Source of the DNA: Acidobacteriota bacterium
Lineage (GTDB): Bacteria; Acidobacteriota; Terriglobia; UBA7540
Direction: 5' to 3'
Length of the DNA stretch: 64,000 bases
Assembly (NCBI GenBank): GCA_023474345.1
Contig: JAMCXS010000019.1
Coordinates: 1 to 64,000, forward strand
The notes beneath the pieces are model-generated. The model made no database searches, was not told the origin of the DNA, and saw only the letters and a list, made by a program, of their open reading frames with translations. Shown piece by piece: positions 1-9,768 of the stretch. The first letter of the stretch is position 1. The number at the start of each line of letters is the position of its first letter. The position numbers were made by a program, and so were the translations under genes.

Positions 1-195
1 ACGCCCCACAAAACAAGCAGGACCAATGACATCCAGGGTGCGCGCCATGTAGCGTACCTACGCATTCACGCACCTTCCTCGGGTCCAGTCCAACACGCAA
101 CACCCCTCTTTGAGCGCCGTACCTGACAGAACCCATGGTTATTTTAACACACCCTTTAGATGCAAGATCAATGCTCCTCGGCGGCCGATTTGTCG
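1..195. other. Left-edge non-coding stretch
   Basis: No gene is called here. On the minus strand an ATG near base 49 opens a short frame (MARTLDVIGPA...) that leaves the window, so the first bases could hold the start of a divergent gene. Its upstream ribosome site is weak and too little is visible to name it. Confidence 0.3.
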
Positions 196-225
196 TTGAC
201 AAGAATTCGCGGGAAAACTCATAAT
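196..225 (+). promoter_or_regulatory. Sigma70-type promoter of pyrG-kdsA
   Basis: A consensus -35 TTGACA (196-201) is followed after 18 bases by CATAAT (220-225). Transcription would start near 232, leaving a leader of about 117 nt before the pyrG ATG. The leader has AAAGGAG just before the start codon. Confidence 0.6.
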
Positions 226-348
226 GGCGGGTGTCATCACCTTCCAGAATTATTCGAATGAGCGCAGCGATAGAGAGATCTGAATATTTCAGGAGAGCCG
301 CGGAGTGGATAAGTCTGGTTTCCTGCGTCGGCGGCTCAAAGGAGCAGC

Positions 349-2043
349 ATGAGTGCTAAGTATATTTTTGTAACCGGGGGCGTCGTCAGTTCGCTGGGAA
401 AGGGCCTTGCCGCAGCGTCCATCGGATGCCTGCTGGAGGCCCGCGGTCTCAAGGTTAACCTGTTGAAGTTTGACCCCTACCTGAACGTCGATCCGGGAAC
501 GATGAGTCCTTTCCAGCATGGCGAGGTTTACGTTACCGACGACGGCGCCGAGACCGACCTCGACCTCGGTCATTACGAGCGGTTTACTCATGTTCGCATG
601 CGCCGTGAGAACAACTGCACGGCGGGACGAATCTATGAAACCATCATCACCAAGGAGCGGCGGGGAGATTATCTGGGGAAAACCGTTCAGGCGATTCCCC
701 ACGTCACCGATGAGATCAAAGCCGCAGTTCGAAAAGTTGCCTCTGACGTCGATGTTGCAATCGTCGAGGTCGGAGGAACAGTAGGCGACATCGAATCGTT
801 ACCTTTCCTTGAGGCTATGCGGCAAATGCGGCAGGAACACGGGCGCGAGAGCGTCGTCTTTGTCCATTTGACCCTGGTTCCGTTCATTAGCGCTGCGGGA
901 GAACTGAAGACGAAGCCCACGCAACATTCGGTCAGGGAACTGCGAGAAATTGGTATTCAGCCGGATATCCTTCTTTGCCGGACGGACCGCTATCTTTCGC
1001 CGGAGTTGAAAGCCAAGATTGCGCTATTTTGCAGCGTCCCCCGCGAGGCGGTGATTACCGCAAAAGATGTGAAAAACATCTATGAGGTGCCGATTGTTCT
1101 GGGGGGTGAAGGACTGGATATCCAGATTCTTCGCTGCTTGGGAATGAAGGCAGGCGAACGCGATATGACTTCCTGGGCCGATCTGGTCGAGCGCCTTCGC
1201 CATCCCGGCCGGGAGGTTTCAATCGGCATTGTGGGCAAGTATGTCGAGTATCAAGACTCTTACAAAAGCCTGCACGAGGCTCTTGTGCATGGCGGCATTG
1301 CCAATGATGCCCGGGTCAACGTGGTCTGGGTTGAGGCTGAAGGCCTCGACGCCGAGAACTGGGAACAGCAGTTGGAAGAGTTCGACGGAATCCTGGTGCC
1401 GGGAGGATTTGGCAAGCGGGGTATTTCCGGAATGCTGCGGGGAATTACTTATGCCCGCACCCGCAAGGTGCCGTATTTCGGAATTTGCCTGGGGATGCAA
1501 TGCGCGGTGATCGAATACGCGCGCAACGTCTGTGGGCTGGAGGGCGCGAACAGTTCCGAGTTTGACCCTTCCACAGCTCATCGGGTGATCTATAAGCTGC
1601 GCGAATTAAGGGGAGTCGATGAACTGGGCGGAACGATGCGCCTGGGGGCCTGGACGGCCCGGCTCAAGGAAGGCTCTTTTGCGCACCAAGCCTACGGGCA
1701 GCTTGAGATATCCGAGCGCCATCGCCACCGGTATGAATTCAACCGCGAGTATGAGACCACGCTGGTGGCACACGGCTTGGAGGTTGCCGGTGAGACTCCG
1801 GACGGCACTTATGTTGAGATTGTTGAGCTTCGGGATCATCCCTGGTTTTTGGGGTGCCAATTCCATCCTGAGTTCAAGTCGCGTCCGCTTGATCCTCACC
1901 CCCTGTTCAAGGCGTTTATTCGGGCGACGCTCGACTACCACGAGAGGCGCCAGGCCGGGAAAGCGGCAGCCTCGAATTCCGCGCAGGAGTTGGTTGAGGA
2001 TGGCTCCGAAGTTCCCCGCCAGGCGGTGCCTCCCGACCGCTGA
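349..2043 (+). CDS. pyrG: CTP synthase
   Basis: CTP synthase makes CTP from UTP, ATP and glutamine, the last step of pyrimidine nucleotide synthesis in the cytosol. The N-terminal synthetase domain (about residues 1-270) starts with the family P-loop region ([10 protein letters not shown]). The C-terminal class I glutaminase domain (about 295-540) has its nucleophile Cys near residue 380 in GICLGMQ and the His-Glu pair in QFHPEF near 506-508. The length, 564 aa, is normal for the family. AAAGGAG precedes the ATG. kdsA follows 68 bases downstream on the same strand, so the two are probably cotranscribed, which couples CTP supply to CMP-KDO formation. Confidence 0.97.
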   Translation: MSAKYIFVTGGVVSSLGKGLAAASIGCLLEARGLKVNLLKFDPYLNVDPGTMSPFQHGEVYVTDDGAETDLDLGHYERFTHVRMRRENNCTAGRIYETIITKERRGDYLGKTVQAIPHVTDEIKAAVRKVASDVDVAIVEVGGTVGDIESLPFLEAMRQMRQEHGRESVVFVHLTLVPFISAAGELKTKPTQHSVRELREIGIQPDILLCRTDRYLSPELKAKIALFCSVPREAVITAKDVKNIYEVPIVLGGEGLDIQILRCLGMKAGERDMTSWADLVERLRHPGREVSIGIVGKYVEYQDSYKSLHEALVHGGIANDARVNVVWVEAEGLDAENWEQQLEEFDGILVPGGFGKRGISGMLRGITYARTRKVPYFGICLGMQCAVIEYARNVCGLEGANSSEFDPSTAHRVIYKLRELRGVDELGGTMRLGAWTARLKEGSFAHQAYGQLEISERHRHRYEFNREYETTLVAHGLEVAGETPDGTYVEIVELRDHPWFLGCQFHPEFKSRPLDPHPLFKAFIRATLDYHERRQAGKAAASNSAQELVEDGSEVPRQAVPPDR

Positions 2044-2111
2044 AAACATGGGCGCGGATGTTTCCGAGCCGAATTCGGCCCCGGCTTCCTTGTAGTGGCC
2101 GCACGCAATTT

Positions 2112-2939
2112 ATGAATCGCTTGGTTCGCATTGGCAAGCTTTCGCTAGGACCCGGTCGGCCGATCTTTCTTATAGCCGGTCCGTGCGTCATTGAAAGCGA
2201 AGCGCATGCCCTGATGATGGCCAAGCGGCTGCGCGCCTATACTCACCGGCTCGGCATCCCGTATATCTTCAAATCATCCTTTGACAAAGCCAATCGAACT
2301 TCCGCATCGTCCTATCGCGGTCCCGGACTCAAGCGGGGTTTAGAGATTCTGGCACGAATCCGGAAAGAAGTAGGCGTTCCGGTGCTCACGGACGTTCACG
2401 ATGTCCGGCAGGTAGGCCCGGTGGCGGAAGTCTGCGATGTGCTGCAGATTCCGGCTTTCCTCTCCCGACAAACCGACTTGCTCGCGGAGGCTGGGCGCTC
2501 CGGCGCGGTCGTCAATCTCAAGAAGGGACAATTCCTGTCCCCGTGGGATTTTCGCCATGCTGTTGAGAAGATCGAGAAAACCGGGAACCACCGCATCCTG
2601 CTCACAGAGCGCGGAACGACGTTCGGGTATAACAATCTGGTGGTGGATATGCGCGGGCTTGCCATTATGCGCGAGTGGGGCTACCCGGTGGTTCTGGATT
2701 GTACCCACGCCTTGCAGTTGCCGGGCGGGGGAGGCCAGAGAAGCGGCGGCCAGCCTCAATTTATCGAGACGCTGGCTCGGGCGGGCGTAGCGGTGGACGC
2801 CGACGGCATTTTCATGGAGGTCCACGATCATCCCGAGAAGGCATTGTCCGATGCAACGACGTCGCTGAGCCTTCAACGCTTCCCGACGCTGGCCAGGAAG
2901 CTTCGGGACCTCGGCAGTTTCGTGAGAAAGCTGGGATGA
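2112..2939 (+). CDS. kdsA: 3-deoxy-8-phosphooctulonate (KDO-8-P) synthase
   Basis: KdsA condenses phosphoenolpyruvate with arabinose-5-phosphate to give KDO-8-phosphate for the lipopolysaccharide inner core. Its presence argues for an LPS-bearing outer membrane. The start was moved from the track (2058) to the ATG at 2112, because the extra 18 residues are Arg/Pro-rich and unlike the family; the resulting 275 aa is the usual length. Family motifs are AGPCVIES, FKSSFDKANRTS, LTDVHD and QIPAFLSRQTDLL. Cys25 in AGPC is at the position that distinguishes metal-dependent class II KDO8P synthases from class I enzymes, which carry Asn, so class II is inferred. It lies directly downstream of pyrG. 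Confidence 0.95.
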   Translation: MNRLVRIGKLSLGPGRPIFLIAGPCVIESEAHALMMAKRLRAYTHRLGIPYIFKSSFDKANRTSASSYRGPGLKRGLEILARIRKEVGVPVLTDVHDVRQVGPVAEVCDVLQIPAFLSRQTDLLAEAGRSGAVVNLKKGQFLSPWDFRHAVEKIEKTGNHRILLTERGTTFGYNNLVVDMRGLAIMREWGYPVVLDCTHALQLPGGGGQRSGGQPQFIETLARAGVAVDADGIFMEVHDHPEKALSDATTSLSLQRFPTLARKLRDLGSFVRKLG

Positions 2940-3130
2940 TCCTGGACGTGCTCTGCAAGACGACTGGCAGAGGGCCGGGTAAGGGTTCCCGTTTCGGTAC
3001 CCGCTGCCGTGCTTTTCTGCAAATTTCCGCCATGTCATGAATTATTCAGCCTGGGCGTCGGTGAAGCCGGTTGACGCAGGGCGCCAAGTGCGTTACGTTT
3101 GGCGGCGTACAGGAAGCTTTCGAGGGATCG

Positions 3131-4924
3131 ATGGCGTTTCGACTGAGCAACCTCAAAATCAGAGACCAGATCCTCCTGCTCACCGTGCCTCCGCTGTTCG
3201 CTCTGCTTACGGCTGTAGGCCTTCTGTTCTACGGCTATTGGCTGGTGGCGCAAACCACGAATTCCGTCGAGAAAGCGCAAGAAAGCGTGGTCCGTACGGA
3301 AACGCTTTTGCGGCACGCAACCGAGATGCGGATGGGGATTCGTAATTACTTGCTCACCGGGCAACCTTCCTCTTTTTTAACCGATTACCATTTATCGGCA
3401 CGCTCTGTGGCCGACGACCTCGCCGCGCTGCGCGCTCTTGAGTCACCATACCCTTCCAAAATCGCAGCCCTTGAGGCAATCCAGGCGGAGATCGCCAGGT
3501 GGAAACAACAGTGGGTGGCGCCGCTCCTTGAGGGCGGGGCAGAAAGCAAAGCGCGAGCGAAGATGGCTGGGGAGAAAGAGGAAAATCGGCAGTTCCGGAT
3601 GGTTCGGGATTCCCTGTTGCAATTGCTGCGGCAAGAACAAAAAGCCACGGAAGGCCGAATCGCCGGTGCAGAGCGGATGATGCACGGCGCGCTCGCGCTG
3701 GGCGTCCTGGTTTCTTTATTGTTTGGCGGAATGCTCTTTGTCCTGGCGCGCATCGTGGGCCGTATGATCGAGCATCCCGTGCAGCAGCTTATTGATGCTT
3801 CGGAGCGGGTCACCCGCGGTGATTTCCATTCTCGCTTGCCGCTCGAGGTCCAAAACGAATTCGGCACGCTGGCAGGAAGCTTCCTCCACATGACCCAAGC
3901 TCTCCGGCACGAGGGCGAGGAACTCTCCGCGCTCAAGCGATTTTCCGAAGCGGTTACTCAGTGCACTTCTGAAAACGAAGTCTACGATCATATTCTGCAT
4001 TCCTTACAGGAGCGCTTTCATCCCAGCCAAGTCATCATTTTCCGCTTGCGCCCGGAAGAGGATCTGCTCGAAGCCGTGGCGACCCTGGTTCCGTTGCCGA
4101 AGGAATTGCGGGATTGGCCGGTGATGGAGGGCAAGCATAGCTGTAAAGCGGTGCGGATGGGCCGGCCGTTCCGCGTTAACGACGTCACCCTGGAGCCGCT
4201 GTGTCCCGGAAAATTCGCTCTGCCCGGCGAGGGCAGCTATTATTGCGGACCCCTGATCGCCGGCGGCATCATCATCGGTGCCGTGCGCCTGGAGGGTGCG
4301 CGCGACTTCTGGACGCCGGAGCGCGAAAGTCTTCTGGAGAGCTATCTCAGCGGTGCCGCGTCCGTCCTCTCCAACCTTCGCCTTCTGCAGACCATGCGCG
4401 AGCAGGCGAATATCGATCCGCTCACCGGGCTTTATAACCGCCGGTTCTGCGAAGATTATGCTCGCAAGTTGATGGCGATGGCCCGGCGCAAAGACACGCC
4501 TTTGGGTTTCATCATGATGGACCTCGACCACTTCAAAAGCTTCAATGACATTTACGGGCATGAGGTCGGGGACCGCATCCTGCGGCATTTCGCCAAGACC
4601 GTCACCCAGGCCATGCGGGAAACGAACCTTACCGCGCGGATCGGCGGGGAAGAGTTTGTGGTCTTGCTTCCCGATACCGGACCCAAGGCCTGCCAGATGG
4701 TCGCGGAGCGCATTCGCAAAGCCGTGGCGCACATGACCGTGCCGTCAGGCACCGATAAGCCTCTGCCGCAAATTACGGTCAGCCTCGGAGTGGCTGTTTA
4801 CCCCAGCCACGGAACTTCCCTCGAAGAAGTTTTGCAGGCTTCTGACCGAGCTCTCTACGAGTCTAAGCGCGGCGGCCGCAACCGCACCACCCTTTACGTC
4901 GAAGAAACCGAAACCGCCGGGTAA
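3131..4924 (+). CDS. Membrane diguanylate cyclase (HAMP-GAF-GGDEF)
   Basis: This protein likely makes cyclic-di-GMP from two GTP. The start is placed at the ATG at 3131 (597 aa) rather than 3071. A first membrane segment (about 11-38) and a second (about 183-205) enclose a roughly 140-residue periplasmic helical sensor region of CHASE3-like size. A HAMP linker (about 206-258), a GAF-like domain (about 270-420) and a C-terminal GGDEF domain follow. The catalytic signature is GGEEF at about 505-509. The inhibitory I-site position upstream reads RETN instead of RxxD, so product inhibition at the usual site is doubtful. The substrate or signal is unknown. It is separated from kdsA by about 190 bases and could have its own promoter. 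Confidence 0.93.
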   Translation: MAFRLSNLKIRDQILLLTVPPLFALLTAVGLLFYGYWLVAQTTNSVEKAQESVVRTETLLRHATEMRMGIRNYLLTGQPSSFLTDYHLSARSVADDLAALRALESPYPSKIAALEAIQAEIARWKQQWVAPLLEGGAESKARAKMAGEKEENRQFRMVRDSLLQLLRQEQKATEGRIAGAERMMHGALALGVLVSLLFGGMLFVLARIVGRMIEHPVQQLIDASERVTRGDFHSRLPLEVQNEFGTLAGSFLHMTQALRHEGEELSALKRFSEAVTQCTSENEVYDHILHSLQERFHPSQVIIFRLRPEEDLLEAVATLVPLPKELRDWPVMEGKHSCKAVRMGRPFRVNDVTLEPLCPGKFALPGEGSYYCGPLIAGGIIIGAVRLEGARDFWTPERESLLESYLSGAASVLSNLRLLQTMREQANIDPLTGLYNRRFCEDYARKLMAMARRKDTPLGFIMMDLDHFKSFNDIYGHEVGDRILRHFAKTVTQAMRETNLTARIGGEEFVVLLPDTGPKACQMVAERIRKAVAHMTVPSGTDKPLPQITVSLGVAVYPSHGTSLEEVLQASDRALYESKRGGRNRTTLYVEETETAG

Positions 4925-4931
4925 CGCGTCT

Positions 4932-6323
4932 TTAAATCCGCTTAGGGTGAAATAAAAACAAGCGCGCGTCTCCGGCGCCCAGCCATATGGGTACGCCCCC
5001 TGGGTTCGCCGCGTCGTGCCGGACGGGTATTTCCTTCCCGCTGGCCGGGTCCACTTCGCGGACGTTTTGGGGATCGGCGGCGAAGCTAACCGCCGGCCAG
5101 GCGGTGTAAGCGTAACTGTAATTGGTCAGGAGCACCGCGGTGCGGCTGTCGGCGTGTTTGAAGACGCCGATCAAATAATTCCCGGGCGTCAATCCGGGTC
5201 GCAGTTGCAGCGGGGCGCTTCGCAGGATCGGCGCTGGGTCGGCGCCGCGCGGTACGCGGTAAATCGCCGTGCTGGTCAATTGCATCAGGGTCGGCCCCCA
5301 GTTTTTCAGGCGGGCGTTGATGCGCTGCGCCTGGGCGTAATGGTGGGTGGGCCGACCCGTCTGGGTAAGGAGGGCCCCCGCCTTGAAACTCGGTGGTGAC
5401 CAATAACAGAAATAAAGCACTCCTTTGGCCCCGTATGCCAGCGAGGTGTGGATCTGCCAGCGGATTTGCTCCTCGGTGGGGTCAAAGTGCGAATCAAAGG
5501 CCATATCATTAAAGAAATTCCAAAAGGGAATCTTCCGGGCCAGGGCGTATTTGCGCAGCACGGCCAGATTCGCGCCATAGGCGTCGCGCGTATCCCGCCC
5601 CGGTTGCATAAAGGGGTAGTGATCCATACAGAGCACGTCGGGGTTCACTTCCCGCACGAACCCCGCGACGTATTTTTCATACGGCTGTTCGCCCTGTTCG
5701 CCCAGTTGCTGATCGTTCGCGTAAGTAGGAAGCAGGTTGATAAAGCCCAGCTTGCCGGGGCGTGTCTTTCTGAGATGCTTCACCATGAAGCGCAGATAAG
5801 GAAACAGCGCCGTGCTCGGTTCGTCCCAGATGCGATAACCCCAGCAGGCCGGATGATCGGGAAATTGGTCCGCCTGTTTGATCCGGTCCTCCGTGGCCAC
5901 GATGCCCGGGGTGCGAGGGCCGCCGTAGCCCGGTAAATTCGCGAACCGCCCCGCGGCGTTTTCACCTGGGATGCTGCCGGCGGCGGGCAGGCCGGAATAA
6001 CCCGGCAAATTTACCAACGCTTTCAAGCCGTACTTGCCGCACAGGTCCAGTTGGCGCGAGGCGGCTTCCGGCGTCGCCGCACCAAACCCGCCCATTACCA
6101 CCGTGAAGTTCGCCGCAGCGATCTGCGCGTAGTATTCGTCCATGCGCGAGTCCGCCGGCGGGTCAACCCAGAAACTGATGGCGAAACGGTCCTGCCGGAA
6201 TCGCGCTGGTTCCTCGGATGGGCCGGCGAACGCGGCGCTCCACGCCCTCAGCCGCGCAAGCGCGAGCGTTGCCAAAGCGGACGTGACGAATTGCCGCCGG
6301 CCAAACAAATTTGCTTTATCCAT
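4932..6323 (-). CDS. Tat-exported TIM-barrel glycosidase-like protein
   Basis: The protein has 463 aa and begins with a twin-arginine-type signal (FGRRQFVTSALA, then a hydrophobic stretch and AFA), so export in folded form is likely. The rest resembles a (beta/alpha)8 glycoside hydrolase-like fold: repeated strand-helix blocks, a WDEPS motif that could supply an acidic catalytic residue, and CMDHYP further on, followed by a beta-rich C-terminal part. No precise GH family could be assigned by eye. The ATG at 6323 overlaps the stop of the upstream cupin gene (TGATG), implying translational coupling; the track's GTG at 6326 is the alternative start. It ends 8 bases from the converging diguanylate cyclase gene. 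Confidence 0.72.
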   Translation of the reverse strand: MDKANLFGRRQFVTSALATLALARLRAWSAAFAGPSEEPARFRQDRFAISFWVDPPADSRMDEYYAQIAAANFTVVMGGFGAATPEAASRQLDLCGKYGLKALVNLPGYSGLPAAGSIPGENAAGRFANLPGYGGPRTPGIVATEDRIKQADQFPDHPACWGYRIWDEPSTALFPYLRFMVKHLRKTRPGKLGFINLLPTYANDQQLGEQGEQPYEKYVAGFVREVNPDVLCMDHYPFMQPGRDTRDAYGANLAVLRKYALARKIPFWNFFNDMAFDSHFDPTEEQIRWQIHTSLAYGAKGVLYFCYWSPPSFKAGALLTQTGRPTHHYAQAQRINARLKNWGPTLMQLTSTAIYRVPRGADPAPILRSAPLQLRPGLTPGNYLIGVFKHADSRTAVLLTNYSYAYTAWPAVSFAADPQNVREVDPASGKEIPVRHDAANPGGVPIWLGAGDARLFLFHPKRI

Positions 6324-6752
6324 CACCTTTCCCTCGCAATCTTTATTTCACTACCTGTTCCCGACGGTCGGCCGCTATGGCCCGTCAACCTGTACGGCCT
6401 CGTCCTCCCCGGCCACGGCAGCATCGTCACGCCTACGGCGGCGAGCGGTTCCTGCCCCTGACATCGGAACTGGAAACGCGTGCCCAAGGGTATGCTCAAG
6501 CACGCGCCGGGATAGACATCCACGAGCTGCGCTATCCGGTTTTGCTCGCGCCACATCTTACCCCGGCCGGCCATAAAGAACCAGATTTCCTCCACGGTCC
6601 GGTGCGTGATTGCCCGCGAAGTCTGGCCCGAGCTCAAAATGAGCCATGCTCCCGCCTTTCAGCTTGAGCAAAACCCTGACGTCCGACCCGTCCGGCGCCA
6701 CCGCATCGCGCTCCAACGGAAGGCGTTTGGTCTCAAACTTTGCCATCGTCAT
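6323..6752 (-). pseudogene. Cupin-domain protein, frameshifted
   Basis: Two track ORFs, 6558-6752 and 6323-6637, together form one cupin. The first gives the N-terminus through MAHFELGP, and the second continues with GQTSRAITHRTVEEIWFF, a typical cupin metal-binding strand with His and Glu ligands. The break is near 6620-6630, where the frame jumps within CTCGGGCCAGACT. A loss or gain of one or two bases would restore a single protein of about 140 aa. It could be a real pseudogene or an assembly error. GAGGAGA precedes the ATG pair (6752/6746). Its stop overlaps the next gene's start. The cupin role is unknown; small cupins often act in sugar binding or isomerisation. Confidence 0.7.
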
Positions 6753-7300
6753 TCTCCTCTCCGGGAACGTAGACTCCCCGGCCCCCGGAACCGAAGCGCG
6801 TAACGCGGATCATCAGATCCGCGGTTCTTGATTATATCCGCATCTGCAAATCAGACGGCAATTTGTGCATTGCATTGTCAGTGGCTAGCCGGGGTATAAG
6901 TATCCAGGCCGCCAGCCTGATCGGGAACGTTTTCAAGCCCGGCCGTGGGGTGTAGACTGAAGCCAGCCGAAAACTCCAAGACAGAAATCTTCGGTTGAAA
7001 GGCGGTAAACGACCATGATTTCTCCCTCCGCTCACGCGCCAGCGGGCTACGCCTTCTCGAAGGGACACTTGCTGGCTGGGAAGCAAGAATTTTTCGAAAC
7101 GAAATATGCTGGCTTTGGCGACCCCGGACAAGAAAAGCTCTGACAAAAACAATTCGCCATGCGGGATTACAAACGCTACAATTCAAGCGCCTGATGCCGT
7201 AGATGAACCGGTTGGCGTTCGGGTTGGTCGCTGCGGCCGAAGGCGTCGGACTCAATTTGTAACGATCTCTATTCTCAGGAGACAAGGAGTGGGCGTGGCC
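6753..7300. other. Intergenic region, no gene seen
   Basis: This stretch separates the divergent cupin and GH27 genes. Short ORFs on both strands lack ribosome sites and family resemblance. No clear promoter pair was found. Confidence 0.5.
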
Positions 7301-8584
7301 ATGAAGCATCAGGAAGAAAATCTCATATCAAGTGCGCGTGATTCTCAAGCGGTACCCATGCGATCTTTTAGGGCTCGCAGGCTGGGATTAGCCGTTTTTC
7401 TCATGTTGACGCTGGCAAGAGTTGCCGGAGCTTGGCCGCCCAGCAATCGAGTGCCTCCCATGGGGTGGGAACCCTGGAATTTTGACCATTGCGGCACGAT
7501 GTACAAATGGGATGAACAATATTACAAAAGACTTGCCGACTTCTTTGTGACTTCCGGCCTGAGGAATCTGGGGTACAAGTACCTGACCATTGAGTGCAAC
7601 GATCACTACCGGGATCAGAATGGCCAGATTCAGCCGAACCTGCATCTTTTCCCTCACGGGTTTCAGGCCATAACCGAATACATTCACAAAAGAGGGTTAA
7701 AGGTGCGAACTTATACGGACGCGGGGAAAGGGAAATGTGGCAATACCTTTCAGGGCGCAGGATCTTTAGGCCACTATGATGACGATGTCCATCAGTGGAT
7801 AAAATTTGGTTTTGACGGAGTGAAGATCGACTGGTGCGGTGGAAATAGCCTGCACCTGGATCCCAAAACTCAATATCTGCAGTTTGCTGACGCAATGAAA
7901 AAGAGCGGCCACACCTTTTGCGTGGAAATCTGTTCCTGGGGCAGAGGAGACCCCTGGGAGTGGGGAAGAGATGCCGGGACCTTTTGGCGAACCAGCGATG
8001 ATATTGATAACTGGGATCGCAAGTCCACGATCGGCGGGACTTGGCAGGGCTTACTGAGGAATATCGATGCCAACCGGCATCCTGACCCGAAATACGTGGG
8101 ACCCGGGAAAGGGTGGAATTACCCTGACATGCTCGAGGTTGGGGTTCCGGGTGGACTCAATGAAACCGAAGAAAGAACTCAGTTCAGCATGTGGGCCATA
8201 ATGGCCGCGCCGCTCTTCCTTGGCAACGACGTCTTCAACATGCCGCGCTATGCCAGGGAAATTGTCATGAACAAGGAAGTGATCGCGGTCGATCAGGACC
8301 CGCTTGGCATCCAGGGCAACGTCGTGAAGCAGTCCGACAATGGCGAACTTCAAGTGTGGGCCAAGGAACTCAAAAACGGCTCCAAAGCTGTCGCCCTTTT
8401 AAATCGGGACGCCACAGTTCACCTGATGACAGTCAACTGGATCGACCTTGGCATATCCGGAAAATGGCGTGTCCGCGACCTGTGGGAGCACCGGGATAAA
8501 GGGACGTTCGCAAGTCAATACAGCGCCCCGGTCCCATCGCACGGGACGGTCCTGCTGGAGCTCTCTCCTCTGAACAGGGATTAG
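7301..8584 (+). CDS. GH27 alpha-galactosidase, exported
   Basis: This is a family GH27 retaining enzyme expected to cleave terminal alpha-galactose (or alpha-N-acetylgalactosamine) from oligosaccharides outside the cytoplasm. The track start at 7106 is unlikely. AAGGAG at 7284-7289 points to ATG 7301 (427 aa), with a GTG at 7295 as the alternative. A long signal peptide ends near residue 44 (LTLARVAGA). Diagnostic motifs are MGWEPWNFDHCG, DGVKIDWCGG with the nucleophile Asp near 177, and RTSDDIDNW with the acid/base Asp near 234. A beta-sandwich C-terminal domain completes it. It stands alone on the plus strand between minus-strand genes, in a carbohydrate-degradation neighbourhood. Confidence 0.93.
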   Translation: MKHQEENLISSARDSQAVPMRSFRARRLGLAVFLMLTLARVAGAWPPSNRVPPMGWEPWNFDHCGTMYKWDEQYYKRLADFFVTSGLRNLGYKYLTIECNDHYRDQNGQIQPNLHLFPHGFQAITEYIHKRGLKVRTYTDAGKGKCGNTFQGAGSLGHYDDDVHQWIKFGFDGVKIDWCGGNSLHLDPKTQYLQFADAMKKSGHTFCVEICSWGRGDPWEWGRDAGTFWRTSDDIDNWDRKSTIGGTWQGLLRNIDANRHPDPKYVGPGKGWNYPDMLEVGVPGGLNETEERTQFSMWAIMAAPLFLGNDVFNMPRYAREIVMNKEVIAVDQDPLGIQGNVVKQSDNGELQVWAKELKNGSKAVALLNRDATVHLMTVNWIDLGISGKWRVRDLWEHRDKGTFASQYSAPVPSHGTVLLELSPLNRD

Positions 8585-8646
8585 CGGGTAGTGGTGTGTG
8601 GTTGGCGCACCGCGGCTTTTACCGTAGTGCCGGCCTATGACCGTGC

Positions 8647-8680
8647 TGTAGCGTCGAGCTGTGCTCGACGCCGCTGACTT
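8647..8680. repeat. Short TGTAGCG palindromic repeat
   Basis: TGTAGCGTCGAGC...GCTCGACGCCGC forms an inverted repeat. Related TGTAGCG(C/G)CG...CACCGCYGCC elements occur near 46995 and 54289, always between genes. It sits just after the GH27 stop. Confidence 0.45.
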
Positions 8681-8696
8681 TGTCGCAAGGAAATCG

Positions 8697-9731
8697 CTAG
8701 CTAGCATACGCGCCGTACTTCTTGGCGGATTCTACGAGCGCGTGAATATTTTCGGCGGGCGTTTCAGTGCCCATAGCGCAACCGGGGCCGAGGATGAATC
8801 CGCTATCCGGCTTCCAGATTTCAATCAACTCCCGGCAGGCGTCTTCAACTTCAGCCGGCTTGCCAAACGTCAGCAAGCGCGTATCGATATTCCCCAGCAG
8901 GCAGGTTTTGTGCCGTGCCGCCTGCTTAATCTTAGCCGGGTCGGTCTTGTGATCCACTTCGAGCACCTGCGCGCCCGTGGCGATGAAGTCATCCGTGATG
9001 GCGCCGGTGTTGCCGCAGATGTGGTTGTGCAGGATTATGCCGTGTTCCTTCAGTTCCTCTGCCATCTTTCTCTCATGCACCCACGGGTACTTGCGGTAGT
9101 GCTGGGGTGAAATCAAATCCGGCCCGGCGGCGGGTTCGCCGATTGAGGTGGAATGGCCTCCGCACTCGATGAGCGCATAGGCGTAACGCGTCGCCACCCG
9201 CCGCGCGTAATCGAGCAGCCCATGAATCAACTCCTCTTGCTCGCCGAGAGCGATATCCGTCATCAGTTCGCTCATGCCGCGCAGTTGCGTTGCCAGGTCC
9301 ATCGGCCCCTGATCCGCCCGTGCGCAAATCCAAACCTTGTCCCCGATTTCTTTTGACAATATCCGCGTGGCCTTCAAAATCTCCGACATCGGGAAAGTCG
9401 TATAGGGGTCCGGAACTTCCAGGTCCGAGACCTCCTCAAGGCTTCGCAGTCGAGGCTTACCGGTGGCGGGAGCAGCATCGTCGCGGTAGATCACCTCCAC
9501 GCCGCACGCCTGGGCGTTGCAGGCCGTGCCGTTCTCCAGCAGGATCATGTCATGGCCAAATTCCCGCCACGCCTTCAGCATTGCTTCGGCCAGCAGTCCG
9601 CCGTCCCGAAAAACTTCCCGCATCGGCAGTCCCGTGGCGTAGGCGGCGGGTTGGAAGTTGTGAAGGTCCACCGGCACGCGGTCCGGTGGCCGCAGTTCGA
9701 TGGCAGCTTGCACACGTTCGATGGAAGTCAT
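8697..9731 (-). CDS. URO-D family cobamide-dependent methyltransferase-like protein
   Basis: The protein (344 aa) belongs to the uroporphyrinogen decarboxylase fold family, which includes heme decarboxylase HemE and corrinoid methyltransferases such as MtaA, MtbA and CmuA. It begins with the family pattern MTSIERVQAAIELRPPDRVP. It carries a putative zinc ligand set, HNHICGNTG and later GPGCAMG, matching the H-x-C...C motif of the methyltransferase branch rather than HemE. The true methyl donor is unknown. GAGGGG lies next to the ATG. A second paralogue is at 35398-36618. Placement in a sugar-degradation region is typical of such genes in soil bacteria, but no corrinoid protein gene is visible nearby. 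Confidence 0.82.
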   Translation of the reverse strand: MTSIERVQAAIELRPPDRVPVDLHNFQPAAYATGLPMREVFRDGGLLAEAMLKAWREFGHDMILLENGTACNAQACGVEVIYRDDAAPATGKPRLRSLEEVSDLEVPDPYTTFPMSEILKATRILSKEIGDKVWICARADQGPMDLATQLRGMSELMTDIALGEQEELIHGLLDYARRVATRYAYALIECGGHSTSIGEPAAGPDLISPQHYRKYPWVHERKMAEELKEHGIILHNHICGNTGAITDDFIATGAQVLEVDHKTDPAKIKQAARHKTCLLGNIDTRLLTFGKPAEVEDACRELIEIWKPDSGFILGPGCAMGTETPAENIHALVESAKKYGAYAS

Positions 9732-9768
9732 ACCCCTCGCTTTCTGATTCGAGCATCAGGATAAATTG

